Source: JADKAV01 sp963733395
Lineage (GTDB): Bacteria > Actinomycetota > Actinomycetes > S36-B12 > UBA10799
Reading direction: 5' to 3'
NCBI GenBank assembly: GCA_963733395.1
Contig: CAVTCZ010000005.1
Span: 438,400-502,399, forward strand
DNA: 64,000 bases
Below the pieces are notes generated by a model. The model saw only the letters and a list, made by a program, of their open reading frames with translations. It was not told where the DNA came from and made no database searches. The translations under genes were made by a program, and so were the position numbers. How positions within the stretch are numbered: position 1 is the stretch's first letter; the number at the start of each line of letters is the position of its first letter. Below, in pieces: positions 9,558 through 18,409 of the stretch.

Positions 9558-10430
9558 ATGACCACTCCTGCCGAGGCGCCGTTGGAGGCGCCGGTCATCC
9601 CGTACGTCGACCCGCACCGGAAGGCGCGGACGCGCAGGCGGGCCCGGCGGGATGGGATCATCGCGAGCCTGTCCACGGTCGTGGTCTTCGCCCTGCTGGC
9701 GTGGCTCGTGACCTCCTCGCCGGGGTGGCCGAAGGTGCAGGAGACGTTCTTCAACTGGGACGAGGCAGTGGCTGCCTGGCCCACACTGGTGAAGGCCTTC
9801 GCCCTCAACATCAAGATCTTCCTGGTCGCGGAGTTCTTCATCCTGATCCTTTCGTTGCTGATCGCCCTGGGCCGGGGGCTGAAGGCACCAGTCGCCCTGC
9901 CTGTCCGGATCCTGTGCACCGTCTACGTGGACTTCTTCCGGGGCGTGCCCACGATCCTGGTGATCCTGCTGCTGGGTTTCGGAGTCCCGGCGCTGCAGTT
10001 GAAGGGGTTGACCAACTCGCCGGTGGTGTGGGGGACGGTCGCCCTGATCCTCAGCTACACGGCGTATGTCGCCGAGGTCTACCGTGCCGGCATCGAGTCC
10101 ATCCATCCGTCGCAGCGGGCCGCCGCCCGTTCGCTGGGCTTGTCGTCGATGCAGACGACCCGCTACGTCGTGTTGCCGCAGGCCGTCCGCCGGGTGACAC
10201 CGCCGCTGCTCAACGACTTCATCGCTCTGCAGAAGGAAACTGCGTTGGTTTCGCTGCTCGGGCCGATCGAGGTCCTGCGAGCCGCCCAGATCAGCGCGTC
10301 GTCGAACTTCAACTACACGGCGTACGTCGTCGCGGCGCTGTTCTTCGTCGCGATCACGCTGCCCTTGACGCGATTCACCGACTGGCTGCAGCGACGGGAC
10401 ACGCGCCGGCGCATGGCAGGTGCGATGTGA
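9558..10430 (+). CDS. Polar amino-acid ABC transporter, permease
   Basis: The 290-residue membrane protein has about six hydrophobic segments: one long N-terminal helix at about 37-55, then the permease core at about 75-280. The HisM/GlnP-family EAA loop is clear near residues 175-200: YRAGIESIHPSQRAAARSLG, then the downstream VLPQAVRRVTPPL. It forms the channel of the amino-acid importer. The stop codon overlaps the GTG of the ATPase gene (ATGTGA), so the three genes are an operon in the order binding protein, permease, ATPase. The N-terminal extension of about 60 residues ahead of the core is longer than in many relatives. Confidence 0.92.
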   Translation: MTTPAEAPLEAPVIPYVDPHRKARTRRRARRDGIIASLSTVVVFALLAWLVTSSPGWPKVQETFFNWDEAVAAWPTLVKAFALNIKIFLVAEFFILILSLLIALGRGLKAPVALPVRILCTVYVDFFRGVPTILVILLLGFGVPALQLKGLTNSPVVWGTVALILSYTAYVAEVYRAGIESIHPSQRAAARSLGLSSMQTTRYVVLPQAVRRVTPPLLNDFIALQKETALVSLLGPIEVLRAAQISASSNFNYTAYVVAALFFVAITLPLTRFTDWLQRRDTRRRMAGAM

Positions 10431-11160
10431 CCTACCTCGAGGTGACCGACGTGCACAAGGGGTTCGGCGACCTCGCCGTGCTGCAGGGGATGAACCTGGG
10501 CGTGGACCTGCACGAGGTCGTGGTGCTGATCGGGGCATCGGGCTCGGGCAAGTCCACGCTGCTGCGCTGCATCAACGGCCTGGAGACCGTCGACGCCGGT
10601 GAGGTCCGCATCGGTGACCTCGAGGTGACTGCGCCGGAGGTCGACATCGACGAGGTCCGGCAGCGGGTGGGGATCGTCTTCCAGCAGTTCAACCTCTTTC
10701 CGCATATGACGGTTCTGGACAACGTCACGCTCGCCCCGCGCAAGGTCCTGGGCACGCCGCGGCCGAGGCGGAGGCGGCAGCGCGGGAACTGTTGGGGCGG
10801 TTCGGTCTGTCCGACAAGGCCGACGACTACCCCGACCGGTTGTCCGGCGGCCAGCAGCAACGGGTGGCGATCGTGCGGGCGCTGGCGATGAAGCCCCAGT
10901 TGATGCTCTTCGACGAGGTCACCTCCGCGCTCGACCCGTTGCTCGTGGGGGAGGTCCTCGACGTCATCCGTGAGCTGAAGTCGGAGGGGATGACCATCGT
11001 GATGGCCACCCACGAGATGAGCTTCGCCCAGGAGGTCGCGGACCGGGTGTGCTTCCTCGATGAGGGCAGGGTGTTGGAGGAGGCGCCTCCCGCGCAACTG
11101 TTCGGCGCGCCACGTTTCGAGCAGACGCGTACCTTCCTGGCCCGGGTGGCGCGGCTCTGA
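10427..11160 (+). CDS. Polar amino-acid ABC transporter, ATP-binding protein (one frameshift)
   Basis: This gene encodes the ATPase of the importer: Walker A GASGSGKST near residue 36, Q-loop VGIVFQQFNLFPH near 81, signature LSGGQQQR and Walker B LMLFDEVTSALDP in the second half, and the H-loop MATHEMSFA. The Walker A and Q-loop part is read in one frame from GTG 10427. The signature part is in another frame, changing at about 10755-10765. Adding one G in the CCGCGGCCG run there restores a continuous reading of about 245 residues, the normal family length. All motifs are intact and the operon is complete, so a consensus error is more likely than a dead gene. Confidence 0.85.
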
Positions 11161-11176
11161 GAGAAGTCCGGCGCGC

Positions 11177-12814
11177 TCAGCCTGCCTGGTACTGCTTGCG
11201 GTAGTGCTGGACCGCCGCTCCCAGCGTGGGGTACATGTTGTCCTCGCCGATCACGGCCGCGACTCCGTGGTCCTGCATCGGGGTGAGGACGTCGTTCTTC
11301 ACCCGGGCCAGCCACAGGTCGATCTCGTCGTGCGCCAGAGTGTCGTGCAACTCCTCGAGCACGTTCAGGGCCGTGGTGTCGAGTTCGACGTTCGCTTCCA
11401 TGTTCAGGATCACGACCCGGGTGTCCGGCTCCAACGCCCCGGTGACCTTGTAGAAGAAGTCGTACGCGTTCATGAAGAACAGGGGGGCGTCATAGCGGAA
11501 CACGACCATGCCCGGAATCGTGACGGTCCGGTCGTGGTCGTCGACGTCGTGCATGCCGGGCACGTTCGGGACGAAGCCGAGCACGCCGTCGTGGGGACGC
11601 GCCAGGCGGGCCATGAACTCCGTGATGGACAGCGCGATCGCGACGATCACGCCGGGCAGGATGCCGAACAGCACCACGCTGACCGCACATCCCAGGGCGA
11701 TGGCGAACTCGGAGGTGCGGAAGCGGAGCAGCGACATCCATTCCGCCGGCCGGACCAGGGTCAGGGCCGCGTACACGATGACCCCGGCAAGGCCGGCGAC
11801 CGGCACGATGGCGATGACCCCCGGGATCAGCAGCGGCCCGGCGATGACGATCATGATCACGAAGATCGAGTAGAAGCGGGTGGTGGCCCCCGAGACCGAG
11901 GCCAGGGCGGTCCGCGACGAGGACGCGGACATGGGGTATCCGCCGACCAGACCGGTCGCGAACTGCGTGGCCGCCAGCGCCCGCATCTCCGAACCGGAAT
12001 CGGGCCGGTGCTTGCCGGCGAACGCCCGGGAGGTGACCATCACATCGGTGAAGGACACCACGGCGATGCTGATGGCGGGGACGATCAGAGCGGCGATCAC
12101 CTCGAGGTTGACCCCGGCGAAACTCACGTCGGGCCGGGCCAGACTCACGGGGCCGACCGTGGGGACGGTCATGAACAGGCTGAGGATCGTCGCAGCGGCC
12201 AGGCCCACCAGCGGGCCAGGGATGCGTTTCGAGACCCGGCCGGCGGCGAAGGAGAGCACCACGACCACCGTCGCGATGGCAAGTGTCTGCGGATCCGGCA
12301 TCTGCCACTGCGAACTGATCAGACCGCCGACGGTGTCGCTGTCGAGGCCGAAGCCCAGGACCTTCGGCAGCTGGGACATGATCATCAGCACTGCGACGCC
12401 CGTGAGGTAGCCGATCAGGATCGGGTACGACAGCAGATCCGCCAGGAACGACGCCCGCGCGAGCCAGCCGACGCCGAGGATGACACCGACCAGCATCGAG
12501 GTGACTGCCAGCGCAGTGGTCCACGGCAGGCCTTGGGCAGAGGCGACCGGGGCAACCGCTGCCGATGCCATCAGGGCCACGGACGACTCGGGGCCCAGGG
12601 ACATGAAGGGGTTGCGTCCCAGGATCATGTAGACGATCAGCGGGATGACTGCGATCGACAGGCTCGTCGACGGCGACACCCCCGCCAGGGACCCGTAGGC
12701 CATGGCCTGCGGGATGAGGTAGGCGCCCACGGAGATGCCGGCCACGACGTTCCGGGTCGAGAAGGCCTTGGACCCGAAGAACCCACCCTTCGTTCGCGTC
12801 TGCACTTCGGTCAT
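11177..12814 (-). CDS. SulP-family anion transporter with STAS domain
   Basis: The 545-residue protein has the SulP architecture: about 10-14 hydrophobic segments over residues 25-415, with the family signature near the N-terminus (GISVGAYLIPQAMAYGSLAG) and a C-terminal STAS domain at about 425-540. Members move sulfate, bicarbonate or dicarboxylates with sodium or protons; which one applies cannot be read from the sequence. The STAS domain carries an NMEANVELDTTALNVLEEL segment matching the usual D-S/T helix start. An sbtA bicarbonate transporter also lies in this window, which makes a BicA-like bicarbonate role worth considering but not shown. It converges on the ABC operon, with 16 bases between stops. 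Confidence 0.9.
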   Translation of the reverse strand: MTEVQTRTKGGFFGSKAFSTRNVVAGISVGAYLIPQAMAYGSLAGVSPSTSLSIAVIPLIVYMILGRNPFMSLGPESSVALMASAAVAPVASAQGLPWTTALAVTSMLVGVILGVGWLARASFLADLLSYPILIGYLTGVAVLMIMSQLPKVLGFGLDSDTVGGLISSQWQMPDPQTLAIATVVVVLSFAAGRVSKRIPGPLVGLAAATILSLFMTVPTVGPVSLARPDVSFAGVNLEVIAALIVPAISIAVVSFTDVMVTSRAFAGKHRPDSGSEMRALAATQFATGLVGGYPMSASSSRTALASVSGATTRFYSIFVIMIVIAGPLLIPGVIAIVPVAGLAGVIVYAALTLVRPAEWMSLLRFRTSEFAIALGCAVSVVLFGILPGVIVAIALSITEFMARLARPHDGVLGFVPNVPGMHDVDDHDRTVTIPGMVVFRYDAPLFFMNAYDFFYKVTGALEPDTRVVILNMEANVELDTTALNVLEELHDTLAHDEIDLWLARVKNDVLTPMQDHGVAAVIGEDNMYPTLGAAVQHYRKQYQAG

Positions 12815-12820
12815 TGACGT

Positions 12821-12826
12821 AGGTTA
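12821..12826 (-). promoter_or_regulatory. Putative -10 box (TAACCT) of the SulP gene
   Basis: On the minus strand the hexamer ends 6 bases before the ATG at 12814, with no ribosome-binding site, consistent with a leaderless transcript. Confidence 0.45.
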
Positions 12827-12946
12827 ACGTTCACGTCCCGGTCATGATCTGTTAACGCACATTCTTGCGGGATCGTCGGGCCTGACGCACTCCGCGCTGG
12901 TCGTCATCGATGGACCCCATGCGCGGGCCCTTCGGGTGCCGGACAT

Positions 12947-12986
12947 GCCACGGCGGCGGCACCTCGCGGGATGCCGCCGCCGTGGC
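12947..12986 (-). terminator. Strong hairpin terminator after the nuclease-like gene
   Basis: Two 15-base arms (12947-12961 and 12972-12986) are perfectly complementary and GC-rich around a 10-base loop. They lie 15 bases after the stop of the minus-strand gene ending at 13001. There is no T-run, as is usual for actinobacterial hairpin terminators. Confidence 0.7.
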
Positions 12987-13000
12987 GATGCCTCGCGGTG

Positions 13001-14226
13001 CTACTTCAGCTTCACCGCAGCCGCGTAGAAGTAGTGGTCCGACTGCCACTTCGGCTGCTTGTTCTGCATCAACTTGGTGCCGTCGACCTTCGTCCACACG
13101 CCGTCGCCTTGCGGGTGAGCACCAAGTCGATGCGGGTGGGGATGACGGGGTCGCCGGAGTCGAGCGCTTGTGCTCTTCAGGGTTCCGGTTTGGCAGCAGG
13201 TGGCACCCACAGACTTGCCGAACTTGCCGCCGGCCTGCTTCCAGGAGTCCTTGAAGAAGCTCTTGGTCAGGTTCGCGTACGTCGGGCTGTAGTAGCCGTT
13301 CGCGTCGGAGTTCAGGTCGCCGGCGAGGATCACCCGGCCGTCGCTCTTCGTTGGCCTTCTTCTTGGCGATCTTGAGCAGTTCCTTGCCCTGCGCGACCTG
13401 CATCGGTCGACGGCCAGTTCTTGGGCCGTACGTGCCCTTCTTGCCCTTACTGTCCGGGACTCCACCTCGAGGTGGGAGGTCATCATGGTGACCGTCTTGC
13501 CGCGGCAGAGAACGCCGGCCGATGCCCAGCCGCGGTTGAAGGAGACTGGCACGCCTGCCAGGGAGTACTCGATCTGCTTCGCGAAGTTGCCGCTGGCCTT
13601 GTCCGTGAGAGGCTTCAGGTCTTGGTCTTCGTGTTGTAGAGGATCGGCGTCGCGATCCTGGAGACGCCAGTGCGCATTGCGCGGTTCCGCGCGTGGACGG
13701 GCTCGTCGCAGCCCACTTCCGGGGTTGAGTAGGGAAGACCGGCGAACGGCGGAGATCTTGGCGTTCTCGACAGGCTGGCGACCTTGAAGTTCAGCCCCTC
13801 GTTCTTGAGCGCGTTCCTGCATGATCTTCAGGTAGTCGTAGTTCTTCAGCCCGGCATTGACTTCGTCCTTGACGACGATCCAGTTGCTGAGCTCGTTGAG
13901 GGTGATGATGTCCGGGTTCTGCTTCTTGACCGTCTTGGCGATCGCCGCAGCCCGCAGGGGGAAGTTCGTCCTTGAACCGTTGCGTAGAGCTTCCTCACCC
14001 GCCGTAGAAATCTCGACGCCGTTGCAGGGCAGTCGATGGCCGGGTCCAGAGCGATGTCCCCGAGGTACAGGTTCAGGGTCATGACCTTGAGTGCGGTCTT
14101 CGGCGCTTCTTCGCCGCGACAGCGGCTGTTGGCGCGGGTGGCAGCAGTGGCCGGCATAGCTCCGATCAGGCCGGCGCCGATCAGTGCGGCGGCACAACTG
14201 GCTGCCATGATGCGGGTCGTTCTCAC
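13001..14226 (-). pseudogene. Secreted endonuclease/exonuclease/phosphatase-family protein, many frameshifts
   Basis: The gene starts at a GTG at 14226 with a GAGGAG site upstream and a signal peptide (Ala-rich core, cleavage near ATAA). The pieces then read, in changing frames, as an EEP-fold hydrolase: KVMTLNLYLG, TNFPLRAAAIAKTV, QNPDIITLNELSNW (with the metal-binding Glu), then a MMTSHLEVE stretch, RVILAGDLNSDANG (the GDxN motif) and the closing QSDHYFYAAAVKL (the SDH catalytic His). At least six single-base shifts are needed to join them, near 13970, 13815, 13770, 13620, 13440 and 13345 among others. The order and all key motifs are kept, so either the consensus is poor here or the gene died recently. 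The substrate (nucleic acid or phospholipid) is unknown. Confidence 0.75.
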
Positions 14227-14363
14227 GTCGGTGGCTCCTCACCTCGAGTTGGTGCCAACCTACGCACCACAGCGTGCCGCGTCGAGCGAAGTGACCGAGC
14301 CGTTATCCCTGGCGCGACAATGGTGCGGACGGAGGAGCGCGGCGCCAATCGCTCACCAGCTGT

Positions 14364-16235
14364 TCACCCCTGCAGGTACGGGGTGATGTCCTCGAGCACC
14401 CGCACGTCTTCGATCGTCGAGGGCACCGGCTCCTCCCTGCCGTCGGCGATGCCCCGCATGGTGCGTCGCAGGATCTTGCCGGAGCGGGTCTTGGGCAGCC
14501 CGGACACGACCACGACCTCCTTCAGCGCCGCCACCGGTCCGACCAACTCGCGCACGGTGGCCACGATCTGTTTGCTGAGCACATCGGGATCCACATCGGC
14601 GCCGGCCTGAAGGACCACGAAGGCCCGCGGACTCTGTCCCTTCATCGCGTCGTGGACCCCGATCACGGCGCACTCGGCCACGGCTGGGTGAGTGGCGATC
14701 GCCGCCTCGATGACGCCGGTGGACAGCCGGTGACCGGCGACGTTGATCACGTCGTCGGTGCGCCCGAGGACGTACAGGTAGCCATCGGAGTCGATGTACC
14801 CGCCGTCGCCGGTCGTGTAGAACCCGGGGAAGGCTGAGAGGTACCCGTCGATGTACCGCTGGTCCGCCTTCCACAGGGTGGGCAGCGTGCCCGGGGGCAG
14901 CGGTAGCCGGATGACGATGCTGCCCTCCGTGCCGGCCGGCACCTCGTTGCCCTCGCCGTCGAGGATCCGCACGTCGTACCCGGGCACCGCCACCGAGGGG
15001 GAGCCCTCCTTCAGCGGCAGCGGTTCCAGGCCGCGGGGGTTGGCCGCGATCGGCCAGCCGGTCTCGGTCTGCCACCAGTTGTCCACGACCGGGATCCCCA
15101 GCGTGTCGGTCGACCAGTGGTAGGTGTCGGGGTCGAGTCGCTCGCCGGCCAGGAACAGCGTCTGCAGGCTGGAGATGTCGTGGTCCGCGATCAAGGCGCC
15201 GTCCGGGTCCTCCTTGCGGATGGCGCGGATCGCGGTGGGTGCGGTGAACAGTCCCTTGACGCCATGACCGGCGATGACCCGCCAGAAGGCAGCCGCATCG
15301 GGAGTCCCGACCGGCTTGCCCTCGTACACGATCGTGGTCGCCCCGACGAGCAGCGGCGCGTAGACGATGTAGGAGTGGCCGACGACCCAGCCCACGTCGG
15401 AGGCGGCCCACCAGGTGTCCCCGGGGCCGATGTCGTAGATGTTCGCCATCGACCAGGCCAGCGCCACCGCATGCCCGCCGTTGTCGCGGACCACACCCTT
15501 GGGTTTGCCGGTCGTCCCCGAGGTGTAGAGGATGTACAGCGGGTCGGTCGCGCGCACGTCCACGCAGTCCGCCGGCGTTGCCTGCTGCACCAACTCGTGC
15601 CAATCGTGATCCTTGGGACCCATCTCGGCGGCCAGTTGCGGGCGCTGCAGGATCACGCAGGCAGCGGGGGAGTGGGAGGACTGGGCGAGGGCGTCGTCGA
15701 GCAGCGGTTTGTAGGCCACCACCCTGCTCGGTTCGATGCCGCAGGAGGCGGACAGGATCACCTTCGGCTCGGCGTCGTCGATGCGTGCGGCCAACTCGTG
15801 GGCGGCGAACCCCCCGAAGACCACCGAGTGCACCGCACCGATGCGGGCGCAGGCCAGCATCGCGACCACCGCCTCCGGGACCATCGGCATGGACAGCACC
15901 ACCCGGTCGCCGGCCGTGACGCCGAGGTCGGTGAGCACACCCGCGAACGTGGCCACCTCGTGGAGCAGTTCGGCATAGGTCAGGGTCTGGTGGCTGTCGG
16001 TCACCGGGCTGACGTAGTGCAGTGCGGGTTGGTCGCCGCGGCCGGCTTCGACGTGCCGGTCGACGGCGTTGTAGCAGGTGTTGAGGACCCCGTCGGGGTA
16101 CCAGCGGTACAGCGGTGCTGCCGAGTCGTCGCAGATGACGCTCGGTGCCTGCGACCAGTCGATGGCCTGTGCCGCGTCCCGCCAGAAGCCGTCCGGGTCG
16201 GCCAGGCTCTTCTCGTACGCCTGCTTGTACCCCAT
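14364..16235 (-). CDS. prpE: Propionyl-CoA synthetase
   Basis: The 623-residue protein is an AMP-forming acyl-CoA synthetase. The phosphate-binding loop YTSGTTGKPKGVVRDNGGH lies at about residues 237-255; the RDNGGH tail is characteristic of PrpE as opposed to acetyl-CoA synthetase. Downstream are the VDNWWQTETGWPI motif, YTTGDGG, the hinge region LGRTDDVINVAGHRLSTG and the C-terminal catalytic Lys context LPKTRSGKILRR. It should activate propionate (and perhaps acetate) to the CoA ester in the cytoplasm. The ATG at 16235 has an AGGGAGGA ribosome-binding site, so the 46-codon upstream extension is rejected. It is read on its own; a gcdH-gntR operon lies upstream on the same strand. Confidence 0.93.
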   Translation of the reverse strand: MGYKQAYEKSLADPDGFWRDAAQAIDWSQAPSVICDDSAAPLYRWYPDGVLNTCYNAVDRHVEAGRGDQPALHYVSPVTDSHQTLTYAELLHEVATFAGVLTDLGVTAGDRVVLSMPMVPEAVVAMLACARIGAVHSVVFGGFAAHELAARIDDAEPKVILSASCGIEPSRVVAYKPLLDDALAQSSHSPAACVILQRPQLAAEMGPKDHDWHELVQQATPADCVDVRATDPLYILYTSGTTGKPKGVVRDNGGHAVALAWSMANIYDIGPGDTWWAASDVGWVVGHSYIVYAPLLVGATTIVYEGKPVGTPDAAAFWRVIAGHGVKGLFTAPTAIRAIRKEDPDGALIADHDISSLQTLFLAGERLDPDTYHWSTDTLGIPVVDNWWQTETGWPIAANPRGLEPLPLKEGSPSVAVPGYDVRILDGEGNEVPAGTEGSIVIRLPLPPGTLPTLWKADQRYIDGYLSAFPGFYTTGDGGYIDSDGYLYVLGRTDDVINVAGHRLSTGVIEAAIATHPAVAECAVIGVHDAMKGQSPRAFVVLQAGADVDPDVLSKQIVATVRELVGPVAALKEVVVVSGLPKTRSGKILRRTMRGIADGREEPVPSTIEDVRVLEDITPYLQG

Positions 16236-16404
16236 GGGTCCTCCCTTGCTGGTCTGCACTGGGTAGCAGTCTGCCCCCGGGTCGCGGCACGTGACGCGCA
16301 CTTGCGGGCCGGTGTAGACGAACGGACGGAATGGCGGGACGAGCGGCGCCGTGGGACAGTCGCAGCCCGGCACAGGGTCGGTTCGGACCGTCGGTTCGCA
16401 CGAC

Positions 16405-16472
16405 GTTAGCGATTGTTCACGAGGTGAGAGAACACACTCGTGGGTCCACTCACCTCGTGAACAACAGCTAAC
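16405..16472. repeat. Long inverted repeat (24-base arms, 20-base loop)
   Basis: Arms 16405-16428 and 16449-16472 match at 22 of 24 positions; the two mismatches are adjacent. The arms start with GTTAGC and end with GAGGTGAG, which is less GC-rich than the surroundings. It lies between the end of gntR (16518) and the start of prpE (16235), both minus strand, so it could terminate the gcdH-gntR transcript, or be an operator or small mobile repeat. Confidence 0.75.
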
Positions 16473-16517
16473 GCCGCGGGTCCTGCCGGTGCTCTTGAGC
16501 CGCTCCAGGACGCCGGG

Positions 16518-17159
16518 TCAAGTGCCGGCCAGCTGCGCGGTGACCTGGGCCAGCGACCGGTCACGGTGAGCGGCCTGGGCGACGATGGCGGCTGCGGCGT
16601 CCCGGTCCCGCAACGCCGCGAGCAAGGCGGCGTGCTCGGTGGCGATGTGGCGCCGGTTGTCCCGATCCTGGAAGTACAGGCCCCGGTAGGCCTCGGTGGC
16701 GTCCCAGAGCGAGGCCAGTATCCGGTTGAGGCGCGGCATGCCACTGGCCTCGAAGACCGCGAAGTGGAATGCCCGGTTCGCCGGTGCGATGGCGGTACTG
16801 TCGCCGGCCTGCGACGCGTCCACCACACGCTGGGCAAGGCCCGCGATCCGGTCGATGTCGGCGTCGCTGAGGTTGTGGCAGGCAGCCCGGATCGCCTCAG
16901 CTTCGAGCAGCTCCCGCAGGCGGTAGACCTCCTGCATGTCCGCGGCGCTGAGTTCGGCGACGAAGTAGCCGCGATTCGGCTCGTGGGTGACCAGTCCCTC
17001 GGCCTGCAGTTGCGTCAAGGCCTCGCGAAGCGGGATGCGACTGACGCCGTAGCGACTGGCCAGGGCCTCTTGCGGGATCTTCTGCCCGGAACGAAGGGCG
17101 CCCGAGAGTAGGTCGGCCCGCATGTGCTCCGCGACTCGCGCGGTCTGGCTGGTCGCCAT
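16518..17159 (-). CDS. GntR-family transcriptional regulator (FadR/FCD type)
   Basis: The 213-residue protein has an N-terminal GntR winged helix (about residues 5-72, with SRYGVSRIPLREALTQLQAEG as the recognition region) and an all-helical FCD ligand-binding domain (about 78-205) with acidic and His residues placed to bind a metal and a carboxylate. Such regulators usually answer to an acyl-CoA or organic acid of the pathway next door. The gene begins one base after the gcdH stop, so it is in an operon with gcdH. A matching inverted-repeat operator sits over the gcdH ribosome-binding site, which argues for autoregulation of the pair. Confidence 0.88.
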   Translation of the reverse strand: MATSQTARVAEHMRADLLSGALRSGQKIPQEALASRYGVSRIPLREALTQLQAEGLVTHEPNRGYFVAELSAADMQEVYRLRELLEAEAIRAACHNLSDADIDRIAGLAQRVVDASQAGDSTAIAPANRAFHFAVFEASGMPRLNRILASLWDATEAYRGLYFQDRDNRRHIATEHAALLAALRDRDAAAAIVAQAAHRDRSLAQVTAQLAGT

Positions 17160-17160
17160 G

Positions 17161-18327
17161 TCAGCGGAAGGCGGGGATTCCGGTGAGCGCCTGCCCGATC
17201 ACCAGCGTGTGCATCTCGTTGGTGCCCTCGTAGGTGTACACCGATTCGAGGTTGTTCATGTGCCGGATCACCGGGTACTCGAGCGTGATGCCGTTGCCGC
17301 CCAGGATGTTCCGGCACTCCCGGGCGATGTCCAGCGATTCGCGGGCGTTGTTGAGTTTGCCCAGACTCACCTGCTCGGGGGTGATGCGGTGGTCGTCCTT
17401 GAGGCGCCCGATGTGCAGGGCCAGGAGCATGGCTTTACCGAGTTCGAGGGTCATGTCGGCGAGCTTCTTCTGGGTCAACTGGTAGCCGGCGATCGGCTTG
17501 TCGAACTGCACACGATCGATGCTGTAGGCGATCGCGGTCTCCAGGCAGTCGCGCGCTGCGCCGACGGTGCCGAAGGCGATGCCGAACCGGGCCTCGTTCA
17601 GGCAGGACAGAGGTCCGCCGACTCCGCGGGCCTCCGGCAGCATGGCGTCGGCTGGCAGGCGCACGTCCTGCAGCACCAGTTCGCTGGTCACGGAGGCGCG
17701 CAGGGACATCTTCTTGTGGATCACGTTGGCGCTGAAGCCAGGGGTGTCGGTGGGGACGACGAAGCCACGGATGCCCTCGTCGGTCCGCGCCCAGACCACG
17801 GCGACATCGGCGATGTTGCCGTTGGTGATCCACATCTTCGAGCCGTTGAGTACCCAGTCGCCGCCATCGCGCCGGGCGGAGGTGCGCATTCCTGAGGGGT
17901 TGGACCCGAAGTCCGCCTCCGTCAGGCCGAAGCAGCCGATGGCTCGCCCGGCCGCCATCTCCGGCAGCCAGCGCTGCTTCTGCTCCTCGGAGCCGAAGTG
18001 GTGGATGGCGAACATCGCCAACGAGCCCTGGACGCTGACCAGTGACCGGATGCCGGAGTCCCCGGCCTCGAGTTCGGTGCACGCCAAACCGTAGGCCACC
18101 GCGGACGTGCCGGCGCAGCCGTAGCCCTCGAGGTGCATGCCGAGCACGCCGAGTTCGCCGAGTTCCAGGGCGAGTTCCCTGGCCGGCAGGGTCCCGGCGT
18201 CGAACCAGTCGGCGACCTCGGGCTTGATCCTGCGATCCACGAAGCTGCGGACGACGTCGCGCATCTCGACTTCTTCGTCGGACAACAGCGAGTCGATGGC
18301 GAACAGGTCGAGGGGGGCGGTGGGCAT
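17161..18327 (-). CDS. gcdH: Glutaryl-CoA dehydrogenase
   Basis: The 388-residue flavoprotein matches glutaryl-CoA dehydrogenase closely along its length: YGCAGTSAVAYGL near residue 69, the FAD-binding CFGLTEADFGSNPS and WITNGNIAD stretches, LNEARFGIAFG, and the ending VYTYEGTNEMHTLVIGQAL. Glu367 in that last motif is the catalytic base. The enzyme oxidises and decarboxylates glutaryl-CoA to crotonyl-CoA, a step in lysine, tryptophan and aromatic-compound breakdown. The start has an AAGGAG site inside the predicted operator. It is cotranscribed with the GntR regulator immediately downstream. Confidence 0.93.
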   Translation of the reverse strand: MPTAPLDLFAIDSLLSDEEVEMRDVVRSFVDRRIKPEVADWFDAGTLPARELALELGELGVLGMHLEGYGCAGTSAVAYGLACTELEAGDSGIRSLVSVQGSLAMFAIHHFGSEEQKQRWLPEMAAGRAIGCFGLTEADFGSNPSGMRTSARRDGGDWVLNGSKMWITNGNIADVAVVWARTDEGIRGFVVPTDTPGFSANVIHKKMSLRASVTSELVLQDVRLPADAMLPEARGVGGPLSCLNEARFGIAFGTVGAARDCLETAIAYSIDRVQFDKPIAGYQLTQKKLADMTLELGKAMLLALHIGRLKDDHRITPEQVSLGKLNNARESLDIARECRNILGGNGITLEYPVIRHMNNLESVYTYEGTNEMHTLVIGQALTGIPAFR

Positions 18328-18336
18328 CGGGGCTCC

Positions 18337-18368
18337 TTCGTATGCAATTACAGTGGATTGTATACGAA
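18337..18368 (-). promoter_or_regulatory. Predicted GntR operator in front of gcdH-gntR
   Basis: Two 12-base arms (18337-18348 and 18357-18368) form an inverted repeat with one mismatch and an 8-base spacer. One arm contains the palindrome GTATAC and the other GTATGC, the type of core bound by FadR/FCD regulators. One arm overlaps the AAGGAG ribosome-binding site of gcdH, so bound repressor would block expression. Confidence 0.65.
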
Positions 18369-18409
18369 CTGTCGGGCGAGCGGAGTGCCTCCTCCATCAC
18401 TGGGCGCGA

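Noticed and set aside
11060..12817. 585-residue frame antisense to the SulP gene
   Set aside because: His/Asp/Gly-rich sequence with no motif; produced by third-position GC of the real gene.
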